From assembly GCA_003331265.1 (NCBI GenBank), contig QOPV01000012.1, positions 1-52,624 of the forward strand: a stretch of 52,624 nucleotides of DNA, in the 5' to 3' direction. Made by a program: the position numbers and the translations under genes. The notes below the pieces were generated by a model. The model saw only the letters and a list, made by a program, of their open reading frames with translations. It did not search any database and was not told the DNA's origin. This document shows positions 8,307-18,149 of this stretch, piece after piece; the stretch's first letter is position 1, and each line of letters opens with the position of its first letter. The DNA comes from Cryomorphaceae bacterium (GTDB lineage Bacteria > Bacteroidota > Bacteroidia > Flavobacteriales > Flavobacteriaceae).

Positions 8307-9535
8307 GAAGCTGCTTTTAGAACGTTTAATTTAGAATTTGAAAGTTTATTAGAAATATAGTTTTTATCTACTTTTAAAGTTTTTCTTTTGGATCCAGGAA
8401 ATTCAAACATTGCATCGTTAAGGACTATCTCGCAAATAGATCTTAAACCTCTTGCTCCTAGTTTGTATTCTAATGCTTTCTCAACTATGTAATCTAATCC
8501 TTGGTCCGTAAATGAAATTTTTATCTCATCCATCTCGAAAAGTTTTTCATATTGCTTGATAATAGCGTTTTTTGGATCAGTTAAAATGGATCTCAAGGCT
8601 TTTTTGTCTAAATTATTCATATAAGTTAAGACAGGCAATCTTCCTAAAATTTCAGGAATAAGGCCAAAATCTTTTAAATCTTTTGGTGAGATATAACTTA
8701 ATAAATTTTTAGAATCACTATTACTTATTTCAACAGAATTTTTATATCCTACCACTTGCATGTTTAATCTTTTAGAAATGATTCTATCAATTCCATCAAA
8801 GGCTCCTCCAGCAATAAATAAAATATTCTGAGTGTCTAACTCAATAAATTTTTGATCTGGGTGTTTTCTTCCCCCTTTGGGAGGAACATTTACAACACTT
8901 CCCTCCAAAAGCTTTAATAAAGCTTGTTGAACTCCCTCGCCAGAAACATCTCTTGTAATAGAAGGATTATCACTTTTTCTAGCAATTTTATCAATTTCAT
9001 CAATAAATACAATTCCTCTTTGAGCTTTTTCCTGGTCATAATCAGAGGCTTGTAATAATCTAGTAAGAATAGTTTCTACATCCTCTCCCACATATCCTGC
9101 CTCAGTTAATACTGTAGCATCAACAATTGCTAAAGGGACATTGAGCATTTTTGCAATAGTTTTAGCAATCAAAGTTTTTCCTGTACCTGTTTCTCCAGCA
9201 ATTAAGACATTACTTTTTTCAATTTCAATATCGTTATCAGACTTTTTTTGAAATAACCTTTTGTAATGATTATATACTGCAACGGATAATATTTTTTTTG
9301 TTTGTTCTTGTCCAATAACATAATCATCTAAAAAAAGTTTAATTTCTTTAGGCTTAGCAATTTTTAATTCCTCTTTTTTTGGATTAGATTCTTCTCTTTT
9401 AGACTCCTCTATTATAATTCCATAAGCTTGCTCAATGCAACTATCACATATATGAGCATCTTGACCAGCAACAAGTAAATTAGTTTGTGCTTTACTTAAT
9501 CCACAAAAGGAACAGATTAAATCTTTATCTGCCAT
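8303..9535 (-). CDS. clpX: ATP-dependent Clp protease ATP-binding subunit ClpX
   Basis: This 410-residue AAA+ unfoldase feeds substrates into ClpP. The N-terminal zinc-binding domain has C8, C11, C30 and C33. The ATPase domain shows Walker A GETGTGKT (114-121), the pore loop GYVGED (147-152), Walker B IVFIDE (175-180), the RKH loop in [10 protein letters not shown], and the sensor region GRLPVLTYM. Where E. coli has the IGF loop that docks on ClpP, this protein has VGY (after RLNMQ). It lies four bases downstream of clpP, which follows tig, giving the order tig-clpP-clpX. Start ATG 9535. Confidence 0.97.
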   Translation of the reverse strand: MADKDLICSFCGLSKAQTNLLVAGQDAHICDSCIEQAYGIIIEESKREESNPKKEELKIAKPKEIKLFLDDYVIGQEQTKKILSVAVYNHYKRLFQKKSDNDIEIEKSNVLIAGETGTGKTLIAKTIAKMLNVPLAIVDATVLTEAGYVGEDVETILTRLLQASDYDQEKAQRGIVFIDEIDKIARKSDNPSITRDVSGEGVQQALLKLLEGSVVNVPPKGGRKHPDQKFIELDTQNILFIAGGAFDGIDRIISKRLNMQVVGYKNSVEISNSDSKNLLSYISPKDLKDFGLIPEILGRLPVLTYMNNLDKKALRSILTDPKNAIIKQYEKLFEMDEIKISFTDQGLDYIVEKALEYKLGARGLRSICEIVLNDAMFEFPGSKRKTLKVDKNYISNKLSNSKLNVLKAAS

Positions 9536-9539
9536 ATAA

Positions 9540-10199
9540 TTACTTTTTAGTTAAAACTTCGTCGATCATTCCATATTTTTTAGCTTCTTTAGCCTTCATC
9601 CAGTAATCTCTATCACTGTCGCTATAAACTTTATCATATTTTTGACCCGAATGTTTTGCTATAATTTCATATAATTCTTTTTTTAATTTTCCAATTTCTC
9701 TAGCTGTAATTTCAATATCTGAAGCTTGACCTTGAGCTCCTCCTAATGGTTGATGAATCATAACTCTTGAATGTACAAGTCCTGACCTTTTCCCTTTTTC
9801 TCCAGCACATAATAAGACTGCAGCCATTGAGGCAGCAATTCCAGTACAAATTGTAGCAACTTGCGGGTTTATAAACTGCATTGTATCATAAATTCCTAAA
9901 CCAGCATACACTGAGCCGCCAGGTGAATTAATATATATCTGTATGTCTTTATCTTTATCAGTACTCTCTAAAAAAAGTAATTGTGCTTGAATAATATTTG
10001 CTATAGAATCATTTATGGCCGTACCTAAAAATATAATTCTATCCATCATTAATCTAGAAAAAACATCCATTTGAGCAACATTTAATTGTCTTTCCTCAAT
10101 GATATATGGGGTCATACTTCCAACTAACTTATCATAATATAAAGAGTTAATTCCGTGATGTTTTATTGAGTATTTTTTAAATTCTTTAGCGTAATCCAT
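9540..10199 (-). CDS. clpP: ATP-dependent Clp protease proteolytic subunit ClpP
   Basis: A 219-residue serine protease subunit that forms the tetradecameric Clp chamber. The catalytic triad is readable: S124 in [12 protein letters not shown]149 in [10 protein letters not shown], and D198 in [21 protein letters not shown] forms the oxyanion and substrate strand. The N-terminal 25-30 residues are probably a processed propeptide or a phylum-specific extension. It lies between tig and clpX on the minus strand, 35 bases downstream of tig, so the three probably form one operon for protein folding and degradation. Confidence 0.97.
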   Translation of the reverse strand: MDYAKEFKKYSIKHHGINSLYYDKLVGSMTPYIIEERQLNVAQMDVFSRLMMDRIIFLGTAINDSIANIIQAQLLFLESTDKDKDIQIYINSPGGSVYAGLGIYDTMQFINPQVATICTGIAASMAAVLLCAGEKGKRSGLVHSRVMIHQPLGGAQGQASDIEITAREIGKLKKELYEIIAKHSGQKYDKVYSDSDRDYWMKAKEAKKYGMIDEVLTKK

Positions 10200-10234
10200 A
10201 TTTATATTATCAAGTATTATTGTAATAAAGTTAA

Positions 10235-11560
10235 CTATTTTTTGCCATAAGCCATTTCAACGAATTTATCGTAAGAAACTTTTTTTGTTTTAAACTTTAA
10301 TTCAGACTTAAACAATGTTATTAATTTTTGACTTAAAAGTTGATCAGAAATTCTCTTAACTTCATCTTTGTTTGAAAGTATTCTTTGAGATATTGATTCA
10401 AGTTCTTTCTCTTCAGGATTCATTTGACCATATTGCATCATTTGAGTTTTAATTAAGTCCTTAGAAAAAACTTTAATCTGATCTAAATCAATTTTAATTT
10501 TGTTGTTTTCAATTATTTTAGATTCTATTAATTGATATCTTAATCCTTTTTCTGATTTTTTAAATTCAGCCTCTGCATCTTCTTTACTTAATTTATTTTC
10601 ACCTGCTGTTTCCATCCACTTCATTAAAAATTTTTCAGGCAAATTAAATTTTGTATTATCGATCAAATATTCTGTTACGTCATTTAATAATTTTTGATCA
10701 GATTGATTTACAAAGTTCTTTTCAGCATCAGCCTTAAGTTTTCCCCTTAATTCAGTTACTGATTTTATAGTATCTTTTCCAAATAATTTATCAAACAAAT
10801 CTTGATCTAAATCTGCAGGAATTTTTTCATTAATTTCTTTTAAATTAAAATCAACATGATTGATTTCACCTTTATTATCATCATTTAATTTTAAATGAAA
10901 ATCTAGGTCTGAATCTTTAACAAAAAGCCCGTTTGTTTTGAGAGTTATTACCTCGCCAATTTTCATTCTTTTTATAGATCCTATATTAGCTTTTCCTTTA
11001 ATATTTTTCAACTGAAAAGTAGTTGTATTATCAACATTTAGTTCTTTATTAATAAAACTTCCATTAATTTCAAAACCATCACTTATACTATTTTTAGACA
11101 CAAGTTTACCATATTGATTTTGAATATTTTCAATCTGACTGTCAATCATTTTAGTATCCGCTTCAATTTGAAATGATTCAATTGCTTTTTTATTTTTTAA
11201 TGAAACTTCAAATTCTGGTGATAAGCCAATTTCAAATTCAAAGGTCATATCATCTGAATTCCAATCTAATTTTTTATTTTCTTTTGGAATAGGATTCCCT
11301 AAAATTGCTAACTTTTCAGCTGTTAAAAAATCACTTAAAGCTTTTTGAATTACCTTATTAACCTCATCAACTTTTACAGAAAGACCGTATTGTTTTTTTA
11401 TTAAACCTATTGGAGTATGTCCTTTTCTAAAACCAGGTATATTAGCTCTTTTTTTATAATCAACTAATACTTTATCCACATTTGATTCATAATCCTTTTT
11501 AACAACTTCAATTGACAGAAGTGAATTAAGTTTATCAATGTTTTTTCGTGAAACTTTCAT
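10235..11560 (-). CDS. tig: Trigger factor, ribosome-bound chaperone
   Basis: A 441-residue trigger factor, the chaperone that binds the ribosome exit tunnel and shields nascent chains. The ribosome-docking signature GFRKGHTP is at 43-50 within the N-terminal domain. The central region (about 150-235) stands where the FKBP-type prolyl isomerase domain normally is but is weakly conserved, which is usual for Bacteroidota members. The C-terminal helical arms (about 250-430) end with a basic tail. It is the first gene of tig-clpP-clpX. Start ATG 11560. Confidence 0.93.
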   Translation of the reverse strand: MKVSRKNIDKLNSLLSIEVVKKDYESNVDKVLVDYKKRANIPGFRKGHTPIGLIKKQYGLSVKVDEVNKVIQKALSDFLTAEKLAILGNPIPKENKKLDWNSDDMTFEFEIGLSPEFEVSLKNKKAIESFQIEADTKMIDSQIENIQNQYGKLVSKNSISDGFEINGSFINKELNVDNTTTFQLKNIKGKANIGSIKRMKIGEVITLKTNGLFVKDSDLDFHLKLNDDNKGEINHVDFNLKEINEKIPADLDQDLFDKLFGKDTIKSVTELRGKLKADAEKNFVNQSDQKLLNDVTEYLIDNTKFNLPEKFLMKWMETAGENKLSKEDAEAEFKKSEKGLRYQLIESKIIENNKIKIDLDQIKVFSKDLIKTQMMQYGQMNPEEKELESISQRILSNKDEVKRISDQLLSQKLITLFKSELKFKTKKVSYDKFVEMAYGKK

Positions 11561-11617
11561 ATTTTAATCTAAAAATTAGGGCGTAAAAATAGGTCTTTTT
11601 ACAAATGTGACCAACTT

Positions 11618-12388
11618 TTAATATTTTAAAAACAATAATGTTTCTTTAACAAAATCATTGAGGTTTTCAGCGTGAACCCAATGTCCGGCGTTTGGAACTT
11701 CTATTGTTTTAGAATTTGGAAATTGATTAATAATTATTTGACGGTTTGAATCATTTATATAATCCGATTTTTCTCCTTTAATAAATAAAGTTTCTCCATT
11801 ATAAATTAAATTAGAGGGAAGAGCTTTTTCAATTTCATTTAAATTACTTAGGATTATATCTAAATCTATTTTAAATGCAAAATCTTCTTTATTTACCCTT
11901 TGAAGATTTTTTAATAAAAATGCTCTAAAAGAAGGGTCTTCAAAAGTTGATTGTAAGGCTTTATCCACATTATTTCTAGAACCCATTTTTTTTAAATCCA
12001 AAGCTTTTAATGCTTTTATGATTTTTTCATGATTATTTTTGTAAAATATAGGGGAAATATCAACAATAATTAATTTATTTAAATCATCAGGATAAATACT
12101 TGAAAACATCATGGCTGCTTTCCCACCCATGGAATGACCTATTAATGAGTAGTTTTTAACATCATAAAAATCAATATAAAATTTTAAGTCCTGAGCTAAA
12201 ATTTTGTAATTAAAATCTTTACTATGGAAACTATTTCCATGATTTCTTTGATCGATTAAATGAACCTTAAATCCTTTATTAATCATTTGTAATCCAAAAG
12301 ATTTCCAATTATCAGACATCCCTAGAAATCCATGAAGCACAATTAAATTATCACTTCCGCTCCCATATATCTTGCTTTTTAAAAGCAT
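11618..12388 (-). CDS. Alpha/beta-hydrolase (YbfF-like esterase family)
   Basis: A 256-residue alpha/beta-hydrolase. The oxyanion-hole segment VLHGFLGMSDNW starts at residue 17, the nucleophile elbow is GHSMGG with S86, the acid is probably D209 in KGEKSDYI, and the base is H236 in NAGHWVHAE. This pattern fits small esterases of the YbfF type; the physiological substrate is unknown. Its start codon shares one base with the stop of pdxJ (12388), so the two are translationally coupled. There is no signal peptide, so it acts in the cytoplasm. Confidence 0.88.
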   Translation of the reverse strand: MLLKSKIYGSGSDNLIVLHGFLGMSDNWKSFGLQMINKGFKVHLIDQRNHGNSFHSKDFNYKILAQDLKFYIDFYDVKNYSLIGHSMGGKAAMMFSSIYPDDLNKLIIVDISPIFYKNNHEKIIKALKALDLKKMGSRNNVDKALQSTFEDPSFRAFLLKNLQRVNKEDFAFKIDLDIILSNLNEIEKALPSNLIYNGETLFIKGEKSDYINDSNRQIIINQFPNSKTIEVPNAGHWVHAENLNDFVKETLLFLKY

Positions 12389-13101
12389 TAATTCATTTTT
12401 TGTAAATACAAGTTCACTACATTTTCAATTCCTAAATACAAAGATTCCGAAATTAATGCATGGCCAATAGAAACTTCATCTAAGTAAGGCATGTTGGAAG
12501 TAAAGTAATTTATATTTTGAAGGTTTAAATCATGTCCTGCATTAATTCCTAAATCCAATGCATGAGCTAATTTAGAAGACTCTATGAACTTATTTAATTC
12601 TTTTAAATTGCCTTTTTGGAAATTATTAGCATAAGATTCTGTGTATAATTCTATTCTGTCAGCACCAATTTCTTTAGCTCCTTCAATGTATTTTAAATCA
12701 GGATCTACAAAAACAGATGTTCTAATATCATATTTTTTAAATTCCATAATAACATCTTTCAAAAAATTTTTATTTTTTAGTGTGTCCCATCCGGAATTAG
12801 AGGTAATAGCATCAATTGTGTCAGGGACTAAAGTCACCTGAGTAGGTTTAATATTAGTAACAAGATTCACAAATTTATCTATTGGATTCCCTTCAATATT
12901 AAATTCTTTATGTACAACTTTTGGTAATTCAATAGCGTCATTATAAGTTATATGTCTTTGATCTGGCCTGGGATGTACTGTGATCCCATCTGCACCATAT
13001 GATTGAATATCATTTGCCATTTTTAAAAGATTGGGACTGTCACCGCCTCTTGCATTTCTTAAGGTTGCAATTTTATTAATATTAACACTTAATTTGACCA
13101 T
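12388..13101 (-). CDS. pdxJ: Pyridoxine 5'-phosphate synthase PdxJ
   Basis: This 237-residue TIM-barrel enzyme joins 1-deoxyxylulose 5-phosphate and 3-amino-2-oxopropyl phosphate to make pyridoxine 5'-phosphate, the last ring-forming step of the DXP-dependent vitamin B6 route. Visible signatures are NINKIATLRNARGG (7-20), the active-site segment HPRPDQRHI (43-51), the QVTLVPD strand, the phosphate-binding stretch LGINAGHDLN, and SIGHALI near the C-terminus. It heads a two-gene unit with the alpha/beta-hydrolase and is divergent from nadK across 85 bases. Start ATG 13101. Confidence 0.96.
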   Translation of the reverse strand: MVKLSVNINKIATLRNARGGDSPNLLKMANDIQSYGADGITVHPRPDQRHITYNDAIELPKVVHKEFNIEGNPIDKFVNLVTNIKPTQVTLVPDTIDAITSNSGWDTLKNKNFLKDVIMEFKKYDIRTSVFVDPDLKYIEGAKEIGADRIELYTESYANNFQKGNLKELNKFIESSKLAHALDLGINAGHDLNLQNINYFTSNMPYLDEVSIGHALISESLYLGIENVVNLYLQKMN

Positions 13102-13186
13102 TTAAATTTTTTTTTCAAAAATACAAACTTTAAGGTAATGGTTTCTCTATCTTTTTTAATTAAATTGCGTCTATATACCTCTATAG

Positions 13187-14068
13187 ATGAAAATTGCTAT
13201 TTATAGTCAACATACAGGAAAATATACTAATTCTATCTTATCTGAACTTTTTGGTTTTAGCGATAAATACAATATCAAGTTTTATTTAGAAAAAGAATTT
13301 GCTAATATTTTAAATAGAAGATCTAATATAAAATTAGATTATACTATTTTTTCATCACATAAAGATTTAGATAAGTCTTTTAATCTAATGATAACAATTG
13401 GAGGTGACGGTACTCTTTTGAGGTCTATTTCATTTGTTAGAAATTTAGAAATTCCAATCATTGGAATTAATACTGGAAGATTAGGATTTCTTGCCACTCT
13501 GAATCAAGATTTATTAAAACCCAAATTAGAAAAAATAATTAAGGGTGAGTTCAAAGTTGAAAACAGAACCTTACTGGAAGTTATTATTGATGATCAAAAA
13601 AGTAATGATTTTCCTTTTGCATTAAATGAGATTACTGTTGGAAGAAAAAATACAACATCTATGATTAAAATAAGAACAAATTTAGATGGTGAGTTCTTAA
13701 ATTCTTATTGGGCTGATGGATTAATTATTTCCACTCCGACAGGTTCCACCGGATATTCGTTAAGCTGTGGCGGACCCATTATGAGCCCTCAAAGTCAAAC
13801 TCTTGCTTTAACTCCAATAGCTCCCCATAATTTAAATGCAAGACCTATTATAATTCCTGATAATACTGAAATTGAGTTGTCAGTTTCAGGAAGAGAAGAT
13901 TTTCATTTACTATCGTTGGATTCTCGAATTATTTCAGTTAAAAATGAAAATTCAATAACTATAAGAAAAGCTGATTTTAAAATAATGATTGCTCATCTTT
14001 TTGAAGATAACTTTTATAAAACTTTAAGAAATAAACTCCTTTGGGGAGAGGATAAAAGAAATATTTAA
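13187..14068 (+). CDS. nadK: NAD kinase
   Basis: This 293-residue enzyme phosphorylates NAD to NADP. The kinase motif GGDGT is at 72-76, NEITVGR (148-154) carries the conserved NE that binds the nicotinamide ribose, and the glycine-rich segment TPTGSTGYSLSCGGP (184-198) is intact. The length is normal. It is the first gene on the plus strand after pdxJ, with 56 bases before porG, a common flavobacterial arrangement. Start ATG 13187; no alternative start is needed. Confidence 0.96.
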   Translation: MKIAIYSQHTGKYTNSILSELFGFSDKYNIKFYLEKEFANILNRRSNIKLDYTIFSSHKDLDKSFNLMITIGGDGTLLRSISFVRNLEIPIIGINTGRLGFLATLNQDLLKPKLEKIIKGEFKVENRTLLEVIIDDQKSNDFPFALNEITVGRKNTTSMIKIRTNLDGEFLNSYWADGLIISTPTGSTGYSLSCGGPIMSPQSQTLALTPIAPHNLNARPIIIPDNTEIELSVSGREDFHLLSLDSRIISVKNENSITIRKADFKIMIAHLFEDNFYKTLRNKLLWGEDKRNI

Positions 14069-14106
14069 ATTTAAAATATTATTAAATCTCTAAAATTTGT
14101 ATTTTT

Positions 14107-14114
14107 TATATTTG
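14107..14114 (+). promoter_or_regulatory. Candidate -7 element before porG
   Basis: TATATTTG fits the Bacteroidota -7 consensus TAnnTTTG and lies 10 bases before the porG ATG, in the 56-base nadK-porG gap. The expected -33 TTG is not seen at 19 bases, so a start here would give a very short leader. Read-through from nadK is equally possible. Confidence 0.35.
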
Positions 14115-14124
14115 TGCAACAATC

Positions 14125-14835
14125 ATGATTAAAAATTTCCTTTTTATTTTAATGACTTTTTTCACAATTAATTGTTTTTCACAAAATAACGAGATTGGAG
14201 TTTTTTTTGGTGCTACTAATTATATTGGAGATGTTGGTCCAACAAGATATATTGATCCAGGAAGATATGAAGGACCTAAATTAGGATTTGGAACTGAAAA
14301 TTTTGCTTTGGGTGTTTTATATAGAAAAAATTTCAATAATAGAATTGCAGCAAGAGTTCAGTTTAATTATGCTAATATTGAGAGTAGTGATAGTTGGACG
14401 GGAAGTGCAGCCTACAGAAAAGAAAGAGGTAAAAAATTTAGTAATAAAATTTCAGCTGAATTTAGTTTAGGGATAGATTTTAATTTTTTTGAATTTGATT
14501 TAAAAGAGGATTCTTTTCAAATGACCCCATATGTTCATTCGGGAATAGCGTATTTTAGACACGACGCACTTCATTATCCTAATGGAATTAATGCAGCTAA
14601 AAAATATGGGGAAGATTCTTCGTTTGCGATTCCAATTACTTTAGGATATAAAATAAAGCCCATTAGAGACCTTGTTTTAGGACTTGAAATTTCTGCAAAA
14701 CATACATTCACCGACAATTTGGACGGTTATTCTCAGAAAGCTTTTGGAAGTAATTTGAGTCAAGATTGGTATGTTTTTACAGGTTTTACATTAACCTATA
14801 TATTTGGCATTGAACCATGTTATTGTCCAAACTAA
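14125..14835 (+). CDS. porG: PorG-like outer-membrane protein, DUF6089 (type IX secretion)
   Basis: A 236-residue protein with a signal peptide (residues 1-19, ending NCFSQ) and a beta-barrel pattern of alternating residues ending in an aromatic strand (WYVFTGFTLTYIFG). The mature start IGVFFGATNYIGDVG and the block YEGPKLGFGTENFALG are typical of DUF6089 proteins, the family that includes PorG of the Porphyromonas gingivalis type IX secretion system. The order porG-uppS-bamA-ompH-ompH matches what I recall for P. gingivalis, which supports the call. PorG is required for type IX cargo export; its exact contacts are not fully settled. The gap to uppS is six bases, so they are co-transcribed. 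Confidence 0.82.
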   Translation: MIKNFLFILMTFFTINCFSQNNEIGVFFGATNYIGDVGPTRYIDPGRYEGPKLGFGTENFALGVLYRKNFNNRIAARVQFNYANIESSDSWTGSAAYRKERGKKFSNKISAEFSLGIDFNFFEFDLKEDSFQMTPYVHSGIAYFRHDALHYPNGINAAKKYGEDSSFAIPITLGYKIKPIRDLVLGLEISAKHTFTDNLDGYSQKAFGSNLSQDWYVFTGFTLTYIFGIEPCYCPN

Positions 14836-14841
14836 TTTAAT

Positions 14842-15573
14842 TTGAAAGAAAAAATATTAAAATATAATATCCCCAACCACGTTGCCATTATAATGGACGG
14901 AAATGGTAGATGGGCTAAAAGAATTGGAAAACAAAGAGTTTTTGGCCACGAAAAAGGAACCAAATCTGTCAGTGATTGTATTTCAGGATCTATTGAAATT
15001 GGAATAAAAAATATAACACTTTATGTTTTTTCAATGGAAAATTGGAAAAGACCAAGATTTGAAGTTGATGCTCTTATGAAATTATTAATTAATTCATTAG
15101 AAAATGAACTGCCGAATTTAATGGAAAACGATATAAAACTTTGTGCAATAGGAGATTTAGTATCATTACAATCCAAATCCAGAAAAAAGCTTAACGAAGT
15201 GATGGCTTTAACTTCAAAGAATAAAAAATTAATTTTAACTCTGGCAATAAGCTACGGTTCGAGACAAGAATTAACCAATGCAGTAGAGATTATTTCAGAT
15301 AAAGTTAAAAATAACATAATTTCTCAAGAAAACATTGACGAAAAGATAATAAATGAGCATCTTTACAGCCGAAATTTGCCTAACGTTGATCTTTTGATCA
15401 GAACAGGAGGAGAATATAGAATAAGTAATTTCTTGCTTTGGCAAATTGCTTATGCAGAACTTTACTTTTCCGACATTCTTTGGCCAGATTTTAGAAAAGA
15501 TGATTTTTTTAATGCAATTATTAGTTATCAAAAAAGAGAAAGAAGATTTGGAAAAATTAGTGAACAAAAATAA
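14842..15573 (+). CDS. uppS: Isoprenyl transferase, undecaprenyl diphosphate synthase
   Basis: This 243-residue cis-prenyltransferase makes the C55 carrier lipid for wall and surface-glycan synthesis. The catalytic block IIMDGNGRWAK starts at residue 16 with D19; the C-terminal block RTGGEYRISNFLLWQ (187-201) binds the second diphosphate; and YAELYFSDILWPDF completes the family signature. The start is TTG at 14842: the next ATG in frame is inside the active-site block, so a non-ATG start is required. It follows porG by six bases, and its 3' end overlaps the proposed bamA start by 14 bases. Confidence 0.95.
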   Translation: MKEKILKYNIPNHVAIIMDGNGRWAKRIGKQRVFGHEKGTKSVSDCISGSIEIGIKNITLYVFSMENWKRPRFEVDALMKLLINSLENELPNLMENDIKLCAIGDLVSLQSKSRKKLNEVMALTSKNKKLILTLAISYGSRQELTNAVEIISDKVKNNIISQENIDEKIINEHLYSRNLPNVDLLIRTGGEYRISNFLLWQIAYAELYFSDILWPDFRKDDFFNAIISYQKRERRFGKISEQK

Positions 15574-18115
15574 ATCGAAAAGATTTTATTCTAATATTTT
15601 AAAACTTTACTCATTAATTTTATTTTTAATGGTGTTCGAAGGTGTAACTGCTCAAGAAACATCTTATGTAAAAGGTAATGAGTATATAATTGAGGACATA
15701 ACCGTTTCTGGACTTAAAAGTTTTAACGAGCAAACTGTTATCACATATACCGGACTAAGAAAAGGGGATAAAATAAGAATTCCAGGAGAACAAATTAGCT
15801 CGATAATCAGTAAACTTTGGAAATTAGATTTGTTCAGTGATATAAACTTTTACTTAACAAATGTAGAAGGTGATAAAGCCAGTTTAGAAATTGTAATTGA
15901 AGAACTTCCAACTCTTTCCGAATATAAAATTACCGGTCTAAAAAAATCTAAAATTGAAACTATAGTTTCAGAAACTGAACTCAAGAAAGGAAAAAAAATT
16001 ACTCAAAATTTTATAAAAACAACCAGGAATTATATAGTTAATAAATACAAGAAGGATGGTTTTTTAAATACGAAAGTAACTATTGACATAAAGCCTGATT
16101 CAAGCGATGTTAATTTAAGTAAAATGTTAGTTCGTGTAGATTTAGGAGACAGAGTCAAAATTGATAAAATTGATTTTATTGGAAACGAAGTTTTTAATTC
16201 AAAAAAGCTTAAAAAGAAAATGAAAAATACCAAGACAAAAATCTTAGGTAGGTTCTGGAAAAAATCTAAATACATTGAAAAAGATTACAAAGAAGATTTA
16301 ACTTCAATTTTAGATTATTATAAAGAAAAAGGATATCGTGACGCTAGGATTAGTAAAGATACCATTACAATAGATAAAAAAAATATTAATATTGCCCTCA
16401 ATATTGAAGAAGGTAATAAATACTATTTTGGTAAAATTTCTTTTTTAGGAAATACTGTTTATTCTGATAATGTATTATCAAGAGCACTTGGACTTTATAC
16501 TGGGGACACTTACAACGGGGTTCTTTTGAAAAAGAGAATTGCAGATAACACTAAACCAGACGGTCAAGATTTAACTAATTTATATCAAAATAACGGATAT
16601 CTTTTCTCTAGTATTAACCCAGTAGAGGTAGCTGCTAAAAATGATACAATAGATTTTGAGGTTAGAATAATTGAAGGAAAGCCTGCGTTCTTTAATAAAA
16701 TTAGTGTTATTGGTAATACAAGAACAAATGATCATGTAATTTACAGAGAACTTCGAACTAAGCCTGGTAATTTATATAGTAAGGATCAAGTGGTTAGAAC
16801 TGTTAGAGAATTAGGTCAAATGGGGTTTTTTGATCCAGAGCAAATTAGTCCAGATTTTAAAAATGTAGACCCTAACGCTGGGACTGTCGATATTGAATAT
16901 GGATTGGTTGAAAAAGGAGCTAGTCAAGTTGAATTGCAAGGTGGCTATGGAGGTGGTGGGTTTATTGGAACTTTAGGTTTATCCTTTAATAATTTTTCCG
17001 TTAGAGGTCTCAAAAATAAAGCTGCATACAAGCCTGTACCAATGGGTGATGGTCAAAGTCTTTCTTTACGTTTACAAGCAAACAGGTTTTACAGCACTCA
17101 AAGTTTCTCTTTTTCAGAACCATGGCTAGGTGGAAAACAACCTACTCAATTTTCTTTTTCAATCTCTAAGACCAAACAATATCGCTATGATTACTACACT
17201 GGTCTTGCTAATAAAAACCAATCTTTTGAAATTTCAGGCGCCTCAATAGGAATAACTAAAAGATTAAGAGTACCTGATGATTATTTTAGATTTTCCCAAG
17301 CTCTTAGTTATCAGTACTACAATTTAAATAATTACTATACAGGCCTTTTTACATTTGGAGATGGAAGATCTAACAACATTGCTTATACAGCTAGTCTTGC
17401 TAGAAATAATACATTTATTAATCCTGTTTTCCCAGTCGGAGGATCTGACTTTGAGATAAGTGCTAAGTTCACTTTACCATACTCATTATTTAATAACGTA
17501 GACTATGCTAATTTAAAGGACCTACAAGAATTTCAAAATGATGATGGAACACCTGATCAAGCGAAAATTGATCAAGAAAAATATAAATGGTTAGAATTTT
17601 ATAAAATTAAATTTAAAGGAAGTTGGTATACCAAAATAATAGACAAATTTGTTTTAAAAACTCATGCAGAATTTGGGTTTTTAGGAGCCTACAACCAAGA
17701 TAGAGGAATCATTCCATTTGATAGATTTTTTCTTGGTGGAGATGGGATGTCTCAATATGCCATGGACGGTAGAGAAACAGTTAGTTTGAGAGGGTATCCA
17801 AATCAATCTCTTTCTGATCAAGATGGGTCAACTATATACAATAAATTTTCTATCGAATTAAGATATCCTATAACTCTTAAACCCTCTGCTTCTATATTTG
17901 CTTTAACATTTTTAGAGTCAGGAAATGGATATAACAGCTTTAGAGAATTCAATCCTTTTAATGGAAAAAGATCTGCAGGATTAGGAATAAGAATATTCAT
18001 GCCTGCATTTGGTTTATTAGGAATTGACTTTGGTTATGGATTAGATAGCCAATATGATGGAGAACTTGCATCCCATGGGTGGGAAACACACTTTGTTATC
18101 GGACAGCAATTTTAG
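15560..18115 (+). CDS. bamA: BamA, outer-membrane protein assembly factor
   Basis: BamA is the Omp85 barrel that inserts beta-barrel proteins into the outer membrane. I place the start at GTG 15560, giving 851 residues: this yields a basic start (KNKSKR) followed by a hydrophobic core and cleavage near GVTAQ, a good signal peptide. The frame stays open farther upstream inside uppS, but that extension is an out-of-frame copy of uppS and has no signal. Five POTRA-like repeats run over about residues 40-430, each with a glycine turn such as GNEVFNS or GNTVYSD. The C-terminal half is a 16-strand-type barrel with LRGYPNQ, the loop-6 (V/L)RGY motif. It lies in an envelope operon with uppS upstream and two Skp-like chaperones downstream. 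Confidence 0.93.
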   Translation: MNKNKSKRFYSNILKLYSLILFLMVFEGVTAQETSYVKGNEYIIEDITVSGLKSFNEQTVITYTGLRKGDKIRIPGEQISSIISKLWKLDLFSDINFYLTNVEGDKASLEIVIEELPTLSEYKITGLKKSKIETIVSETELKKGKKITQNFIKTTRNYIVNKYKKDGFLNTKVTIDIKPDSSDVNLSKMLVRVDLGDRVKIDKIDFIGNEVFNSKKLKKKMKNTKTKILGRFWKKSKYIEKDYKEDLTSILDYYKEKGYRDARISKDTITIDKKNINIALNIEEGNKYYFGKISFLGNTVYSDNVLSRALGLYTGDTYNGVLLKKRIADNTKPDGQDLTNLYQNNGYLFSSINPVEVAAKNDTIDFEVRIIEGKPAFFNKISVIGNTRTNDHVIYRELRTKPGNLYSKDQVVRTVRELGQMGFFDPEQISPDFKNVDPNAGTVDIEYGLVEKGASQVELQGGYGGGGFIGTLGLSFNNFSVRGLKNKAAYKPVPMGDGQSLSLRLQANRFYSTQSFSFSEPWLGGKQPTQFSFSISKTKQYRYDYYTGLANKNQSFEISGASIGITKRLRVPDDYFRFSQALSYQYYNLNNYYTGLFTFGDGRSNNIAYTASLARNNTFINPVFPVGGSDFEISAKFTLPYSLFNNVDYANLKDLQEFQNDDGTPDQAKIDQEKYKWLEFYKIKFKGSWYTKIIDKFVLKTHAEFGFLGAYNQDRGIIPFDRFFLGGDGMSQYAMDGRETVSLRGYPNQSLSDQDGSTIYNKFSIELRYPITLKPSASIFALTFLESGNGYNSFREFNPFNGKRSAGLGIRIFMPAFGLLGIDFGYGLDSQYDGELASHGWETHFVIGQQF

Positions 18116-18149
18116 AATTATTAACTTTATATAATATAATTTTAAAAAT

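Noticed and set aside
8303-9535. ClpX Walker A written GETGTGKT (E. coli has GPTGSGKT) and VGY in place of the IGF loop
   Set aside because: From memory these are ordinary variations among Bacteroidota ClpX proteins, with the partner ClpP encoded next door, so not treated as unusual.
15446-15559. An in-frame extension of bamA upstream into uppS, starting with ATG 15446
   Set aside because: The extra 38 residues are uppS sequence read out of frame, and they would put the signal peptide inside the protein. GTG 15560 gives a proper signal peptide.
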